From Sulfopaludibacter sp963835555 (GTDB lineage Bacteria; Acidobacteriota; Terriglobia; Bryobacterales; Bryobacteraceae), in NCBI GenBank assembly GCA_963835555.1, contig CAWIGC010000039.1, forward strand, positions 570,452-634,451: 64,000 nucleotides of DNA, given 5' to 3'. Both the position numbers and the translations under genes were made by a program. This document shows positions 59,595-64,000 of the stretch, piece by piece. Under the pieces are notes generated by a model. The model saw only the letters and a list, made by a program, of their open reading frames with translations, was not told the origin of the DNA and did no database searches. Numbering within the stretch: the first letter of the stretch is position 1; the number at the start of each line of letters is the position of its first letter.

Positions 59595-62249
59595 ATGGTG
59601 CTTTGGAAACGGCTCGTCGAACTGGTCCGGCGGGGGCGGCTGGAGCGGGAACTGGACGATGAAGTGGGCTTGCACCTTGCCCTTTTGGAAGAGGAGTTCC
59701 GGGCCAAAGGAATGAGCGCGCAGGAGGCGCGTGCCGCGGCGCAGCGCGAATTCGGCGGTGTGGCGCGTGCGAAGGAAGCCTATCGCCGGGAGCGCGGGAT
59801 GCCGCGCCTGGAGAACTTCGCCAAAGACGCGCGCTATGCGCTACGCGGCTTGCGCCGCAACCCCGGCTTTGCGGCTGCGGCGGTTTTGTCGCTGGCACTG
59901 GGAATCGGCGCGAATACGGCCGTCTTCAGCCTGTTCCATGCGCTGATGCTGCGGTCTCTGCCGGTCTCTCACCCGGAACAACTGGTGATGCTGTATCGCA
60001 GCGGCGGCTGGGGGTTCTACGGGGAATCTTCCTATCCGCTGTATCTCGCACTGCGCGGCCACAATGAGTTATTCAACGGGGTGCTGGCGGCCAGCGGGGC
60101 CGCCAAGGTCCGCTTCAGCCTGACTGGCGCGGGTCAAATGGAATTCGTCAACCGGGCCTTCGTCTCCGGAGATTACTTCCCGGTTCTGGGAGTTGCGCCC
60201 GCGAGGGGCCGCCTGTTTACGCCGGAGGACGATCGCGTGCCGCATGGCCATCCTCTGGCCGTTGTCAGTTACGACTTCTGGCGCAACCGGTTGGGCGGCG
60301 ACCCGCAAGTACTGGGGCGCACTTTGTACGTGGATGAAATGCCCTTGACCGTCATCGGCGTGGCTGCGCCGGGCTTCCGGGGCGTGCAAATAGAAACGCA
60401 TGCCGATGTCTGGATCCCCGCGATGATGACTCGCGACAACGCCATGAACGTGGGGATGAATTGGGTATTTCTGCTGGCGCGCGCCCGGCCGGAGATCTCC
60501 CGCCGGCGCCTGCAATCCGCGGTGGACGCACTGACGCGGCAGTACCTGGAGGCGCATTACGGTAATCAGCCGAACCTGGCATTTCGCAAAATGAGCATGG
60601 ATCAGCATTTCGAGGTGCGGGATGCGGGCGTAGGGATCTCCATGCTGCGCGATCTTTTCGGCAAACCGTTGACCATTCTGATGGCGGCGGTGGGGCTGGT
60701 GCTGCTGGCCGCCTGTGCCAACGTGGCCAACCTGCTGCTGGCCCGGGGCGCCTCGCGGAGCCGGGAGATGGCCATGCGGTTCTCCCTGGGAGCGACGCGC
60801 GCCCGGCTGGTCATGCAGGCTTTGACGGAATGCTGCCTGCTGGCTGCCGCCGGATGCATTTTGGGAATCGGCCTGGCTTTCTGGGGGACGCAGCAGATTG
60901 TCCGTTTCCTGCCGGGTGCGCCGGGCCAGGGTCTGGATGCCGCGCCGGACGCCGTTGTTTTGGGTTTCACGCTGGGCATCTCGCTGTTGGCAATGCTGCT
61001 GTTCGGACTGGCTCCGGCATGGCGCTCCACCGCGATTCATCCGGCGGCGGCGCTGCGTTCCGGGTCCGTCCGGGGAAGCCGGCAGCCGTTCCGGCGGACG
61101 CTGGTAGTGGCGCAGGTTGCCTTTTCGGTGGTGCTGGCGGTGCTGGCGGGACTTTTCGCGCACAGCCTGACGCAGTTGCGGGGCTTCGATCTGGGCTTTC
61201 GGGATCGCGATGCGATCGCCTTCCGGTTGAATTTTCCTTCGTCCTGGAAACTCACGGATCGCACCGCCGCCCAAAAACGGCTGGTGTCGCAAATCGAGTC
61301 GCTCCCGGGCGTGAGCCTGGTGAGCTACGGGTTTCCCGGGCCCTTCCAGATGGGCATGAGCAACTGGACCGTTCAGGTTCCCGGAGCGTCCGGCGTGGCG
61401 GCGGGCCCGGCGACGGTTGCGGTCCACACCGTGGCGCCGCGGTACCTGGAAACCATCGGCAGCATTCCGGCGATGGGCCGCGACCTGGACCGGAACGACA
61501 CCGCGACGTCTCCCAAAGTCGCAGTGGTGAACCAGGCATTCGTGCGCGAATTCCTGCAGGGCGAGGCTCATCCGTTGGGCCGGGTGCTGAGTTTCGACAA
61601 AGACAGCACGCAGATTGTGGGCGTAGTACGCGACATTCCACACCAGGGACTGCGGGAAAAGATTGCGCCTACGGTGTACGTTCCCGCGGCGCAAAGGGAG
61701 TCGATGGGGGGAGGGCCGACCTTCCTGGTGCGCTCGCCACTGCCGCCTTCGGCATTGCTGCCGGCGATTCGGGGCGAACTGGCTAAGCTCAGCCCGCAAG
61801 TGGTCATCGATGAGCCGAAGACTCTTGCGGGCGCGGTGGACGACTCGATTTTCCAGGACCGGATTCTGGCAACGCTGGCAGGCTGTTTCGGCGGCCTGGC
61901 GCTGCTGCTGGCGGCGATCGGGCTGTACGGCGTGATGGCGTACAGCACGGCGCAGAGGGCGGGCGAATTTGGCGTGCGCCTGGCGCTGGGCGCGCAGCGC
62001 GGCAACGTGCTCTGGATGGTGCTGCGCGACGCACTGGTGCTGGTGACGGCCGGGCTGGCTGTAGGGTTGCCGGCGTCGGTGGCGGCCTCGCGGTATGTGG
62101 GCTCTGTGCTGTTCGAAGTGACGCCCGGCGATGCGGCATCGTTCGGCGGAGCGGCGGCGGTGCTGTTGGCAACGGGCCTTGTGGCCGCACTGCTGCCGGC
62201 GCGCCGGTCTGCGGACATGGATCCCATGCGGGCACTGCGGCACGAGTAA
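59595..62249 (+). CDS. ADOP-type ABC transporter permease (MacB/FtsX-like), intact
   Basis: 884 residues from the ATG at 59595. The N-terminal cytosolic helical region (RRGRLERELDDEVGLHLALL, AQREFGGVARAKEAYRRE) is specific to acidobacterial duplicated orphan permeases. Then DARYALRGLRRNPGFAAAAV, a MacB_PCD periplasmic domain, FtsX domain 1 (VGLVLLAACANVANLLLARG), a second periplasmic domain and FtsX domain 2 (AAIGLYGVMAYSTAQRAGEF), ending DMDPMRALRHE. No ATPase gene is adjacent, as usual for ADOPs. The intact counterpart of the frameshifted permease at 24-26.6 kb. Confidence 0.92.
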   Translation: MVLWKRLVELVRRGRLERELDDEVGLHLALLEEEFRAKGMSAQEARAAAQREFGGVARAKEAYRRERGMPRLENFAKDARYALRGLRRNPGFAAAAVLSLALGIGANTAVFSLFHALMLRSLPVSHPEQLVMLYRSGGWGFYGESSYPLYLALRGHNELFNGVLAASGAAKVRFSLTGAGQMEFVNRAFVSGDYFPVLGVAPARGRLFTPEDDRVPHGHPLAVVSYDFWRNRLGGDPQVLGRTLYVDEMPLTVIGVAAPGFRGVQIETHADVWIPAMMTRDNAMNVGMNWVFLLARARPEISRRRLQSAVDALTRQYLEAHYGNQPNLAFRKMSMDQHFEVRDAGVGISMLRDLFGKPLTILMAAVGLVLLAACANVANLLLARGASRSREMAMRFSLGATRARLVMQALTECCLLAAAGCILGIGLAFWGTQQIVRFLPGAPGQGLDAAPDAVVLGFTLGISLLAMLLFGLAPAWRSTAIHPAAALRSGSVRGSRQPFRRTLVVAQVAFSVVLAVLAGLFAHSLTQLRGFDLGFRDRDAIAFRLNFPSSWKLTDRTAAQKRLVSQIESLPGVSLVSYGFPGPFQMGMSNWTVQVPGASGVAAGPATVAVHTVAPRYLETIGSIPAMGRDLDRNDTATSPKVAVVNQAFVREFLQGEAHPLGRVLSFDKDSTQIVGVVRDIPHQGLREKIAPTVYVPAAQRESMGGGPTFLVRSPLPPSALLPAIRGELAKLSPQVVIDEPKTLAGAVDDSIFQDRILATLAGCFGGLALLLAAIGLYGVMAYSTAQRAGEFGVRLALGAQRGNVLWMVLRDALVLVTAGLAVGLPASVAASRYVGSVLFEVTPGDAASFGGAAAVLLATGLVAALLPARRSADMDPMRALRHE

Positions 62250-62278
62250 CCACCGGCTTCTGCTAGCTTGGTGGTTCG

Positions 62279-63913
62279 ATGATTTCTTTTTCCGGTATCA
62301 ATAAGCAGTACGGCAAGCAGTTGATTTTTGTGGACGCATCCTTCCAGTTGAACCCCGGGGAGAAGGTGGGGCTGGTGGGTCCCAACGGATCCGGCAAGAC
62401 CACGCTCTTTCGCATGGTGATGGGCGAAGAGGTCCCCGATGAAGGCGACGTTTCGGTTCCGAAGCGGCTCACCATCGGCTACTTCCGCCAGGATGTGGAG
62501 GAGATGCAGGGCCGCAGCGTGCTGGACGAGGCCATCGCCGGCAGCGGCCGCGCGGGCGACCTGCATCATGAACTGGAGGCCCTGCACCATGCCATGGAAC
62601 ACTGCGCGCCGGACGAGATGGACCGCATTCTGGCGCGCTTTGGAGAAGTGCAGGAGGAGTACGAACACCTGGGCGGCTACACGCTGGAGGCGCAGGCGCG
62701 CGAGGTGCTGCACGGCCTGGGTTTCGAGAGTGACCAGATCGATGGCGACGTGGGCGCCCTCTCCGGCGGGTGGAAGATGCGCGTGGCGCTGGCGCGCGTG
62801 CTGCTGGGGCGGCCCGACGTACTGCTGATGGACGAGCCGACCAATCACCTGGATATCGAATCCATCATCTGGTTGGAACAGTTTCTCAAGAGCTTCACCG
62901 GCGCGTTGCTGATGACCTCGCACGACCGCGAGTTCATGAACCGCATTGTCAGCAAGATTGCCGAGATCGACGCGGGCGAAATTGTGGTTTACTCCGGCAA
63001 CTATGATTTCTACGATCGCGAACGGGCCATCCGCGAAAGCAATCAGCAGGCGGCCTTCGCGCGCCAGCAGGCCATGCTGGCCAAGGAGCAGCGCTTCATC
63101 GACCGCTTCCGCACGCACGCCGCCAAGGCCGCGCAGGTGCAGAGCCGCATCAAGGCGCTGGATAAGATCGAGAAGATCGAACTGCCCAAGCGGCGTCATG
63201 TGGTGAAGTTCGAATTCCGCGTACCGCCGCGGTCTGGCGACCAGGTGGCGGTGATCGAAGATCTGCACAAACGGTATGGCCCGCGAGTCATCTACGATGG
63301 CTTCAGCCTCACCATCCGGCGCGGCGAACGGTGGGCCGTGATGGGGCGCAACGGCGCCGGAAAGACCACGCTGCTCAAGATGATTGCGGGCACGGCAGAG
63401 CCGGATGCCGGCAGCGTGCGGCTGGGCGCGAGCCTCAGCATGGGCTACTTCGCGCAGCAATCGCTGGAGGTGCTGGACGCAAGCCTGACCGTGTTCGAGC
63501 AACTGCAGAAAGATTTCCCGCAGGATGGCATCGGATCGCTGCGGACGCTGGCCGGCGCGTTCCAGTTTTCCGGCGACGAGATCGATAAGCCGATTCGCGC
63601 CCTTTCCGGCGGCGAGAAATCGCGCCTGGCGATGGCCCGCATGCTTTATAATCCGCCCAATTTCCTGGTGCTGGACGAACCGACGAATCACCTGGACCTG
63701 GCTACCAAGGAGATGCTGGTGGAGGCGCTCAAGGAGTTCGAAGGCACCATGATCTTCGTCTCGCACGACCGCACGTTTCTGCGCGGCCTGGGCTCGCGCG
63801 TGCTGGAGTTAGGCGGAGAGAGCGGGCGGGAGCGCGATCCGGTGGTGTATCCGGGTTCGTACGTGGAGTATGTGCAGAGGTTGGGTCACGAGGCGCCGGG
63901 CGTGGTTCACTGA
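62279..63913 (+). CDS. ABC-F family ATPase (ribosome-associated/antibiotic-resistance type)
   Basis: 544 residues, two ABC domains on one chain without membrane segments. First site: GPNGSGKTT, LSGGWKMRVALA, LLMDEPTNHLD. Second: GRNGAGKTT, LSGGEKSRLAMA, LVLDEPTNHLD. A charged linker between them (FRTHAAKAAQVQSRIKALDK) is the P-site tRNA interaction motif region. The C-terminus is short, without the coiled coil of Uup. ABC-F proteins act in the ribosomal E site to relieve stalls or confer resistance. 29 bases follow the ADOP stop, so it may be co-transcribed. Nothing further was seen to 64000. Confidence 0.93.
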   Translation: MISFSGINKQYGKQLIFVDASFQLNPGEKVGLVGPNGSGKTTLFRMVMGEEVPDEGDVSVPKRLTIGYFRQDVEEMQGRSVLDEAIAGSGRAGDLHHELEALHHAMEHCAPDEMDRILARFGEVQEEYEHLGGYTLEAQAREVLHGLGFESDQIDGDVGALSGGWKMRVALARVLLGRPDVLLMDEPTNHLDIESIIWLEQFLKSFTGALLMTSHDREFMNRIVSKIAEIDAGEIVVYSGNYDFYDRERAIRESNQQAAFARQQAMLAKEQRFIDRFRTHAAKAAQVQSRIKALDKIEKIELPKRRHVVKFEFRVPPRSGDQVAVIEDLHKRYGPRVIYDGFSLTIRRGERWAVMGRNGAGKTTLLKMIAGTAEPDAGSVRLGASLSMGYFAQQSLEVLDASLTVFEQLQKDFPQDGIGSLRTLAGAFQFSGDEIDKPIRALSGGEKSRLAMARMLYNPPNFLVLDEPTNHLDLATKEMLVEALKEFEGTMIFVSHDRTFLRGLGSRVLELGGESGRERDPVVYPGSYVEYVQRLGHEAPGVVH

Positions 63914-64000
63914 GAACGAAGAAGACAGACGACGAAAGGCGACCGTCTGTCCCACAGGGGTTTCGTGCACTATTGCAGTAGAGTCAGATCGATCGCCATC

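Noticed and set aside
63914..64000. Start of another gene at the window end
   Set aside because: No frame with a start and coding character could be supported in the last 87 bases.

Overview
The window reads as a GC-rich genome fragment from an Acidobacteriota bacterium, most likely the Solibacter/Bryobacter group. This rests on family content: two TIGR03435 'soil-associated' proteins, a VWFA-related acidobacterial protein, two PadR + ADOP permease pairs, two giant TonB receptors with carboxypeptidase-regulatory-like N-termini, a DUF5107/TPR protein and many exported amidohydrolases. No rRNA, tRNA, phage, CRISPR or transposase was seen.

Layout. 0-3.2 kb: tripartite drug efflux (TolC end, EmrA-like, frameshifted EmrB-like). 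3.2-6.2 kb: DUF5107/TPR protein, whose 3' end is part of a ~370-bp tandem duplication. 6.6-13.0 kb: a minus-strand operon in which all six products carry export signals (DUF362, unknown, amidohydrolase, SelA/DgaE-like PLP enzyme, RidA, PIG-L deacetylase), driven by a leaderless promoter at 13025-13053. 13.0-14.0 kb: hairpin and G-rich repeats bracketing an RHGLTG-family gene. 14-17.6 kb: two translationally coupled paralogues of unknown function and a divergent M19 dipeptidase. 17.8-21.1 kb: TonB receptor with about five frame breaks. 21.3-27.6 kb: FMN alpha-hydroxy-acid oxidase, RluA-type pseudouridine synthase, DedA-rhodanese fusion with an in-frame TGA at the catalytic Cys, ADOP permease/PadR, and EF-P. 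27.7-34.3 kb: ABC transporter, small secreted protein, decayed locus, SDR, two TIGR03435 proteins. 34.3-43.3 kb: RlmN, M16 protease, AmmeMemoRadiSam genes, two divergent membrane glycosyltransferases. 43.3-51 kb: intact TonB receptor, VWA protein, M14 carboxypeptidase. 51-52.2 kb: a broken and an intact VapBC module. 52.2-58.7 kb: amidohydrolase, GH116-like glycosidase, multiply frameshifted mutL. 58.8-63.9 kb: HNH protein, PadR/ADOP, ABC-F ATPase.

The strongest leads are: (1) the DedA-rhodanese TGA, with a hairpin 14 nt downstream that matches bacterial SECIS rules; (2) the exported PLP/RidA/deacetylase operon; (3) the RHGLTG gene with a structured 73-nt leader and flanking hairpin repeats. 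Single-base frame breaks are dense at 2-26 kb and 51-58.7 kb but absent at 31.7-50.9 kb, which suggests either local consensus error or, since mutL is among the broken genes, real indel accumulation.
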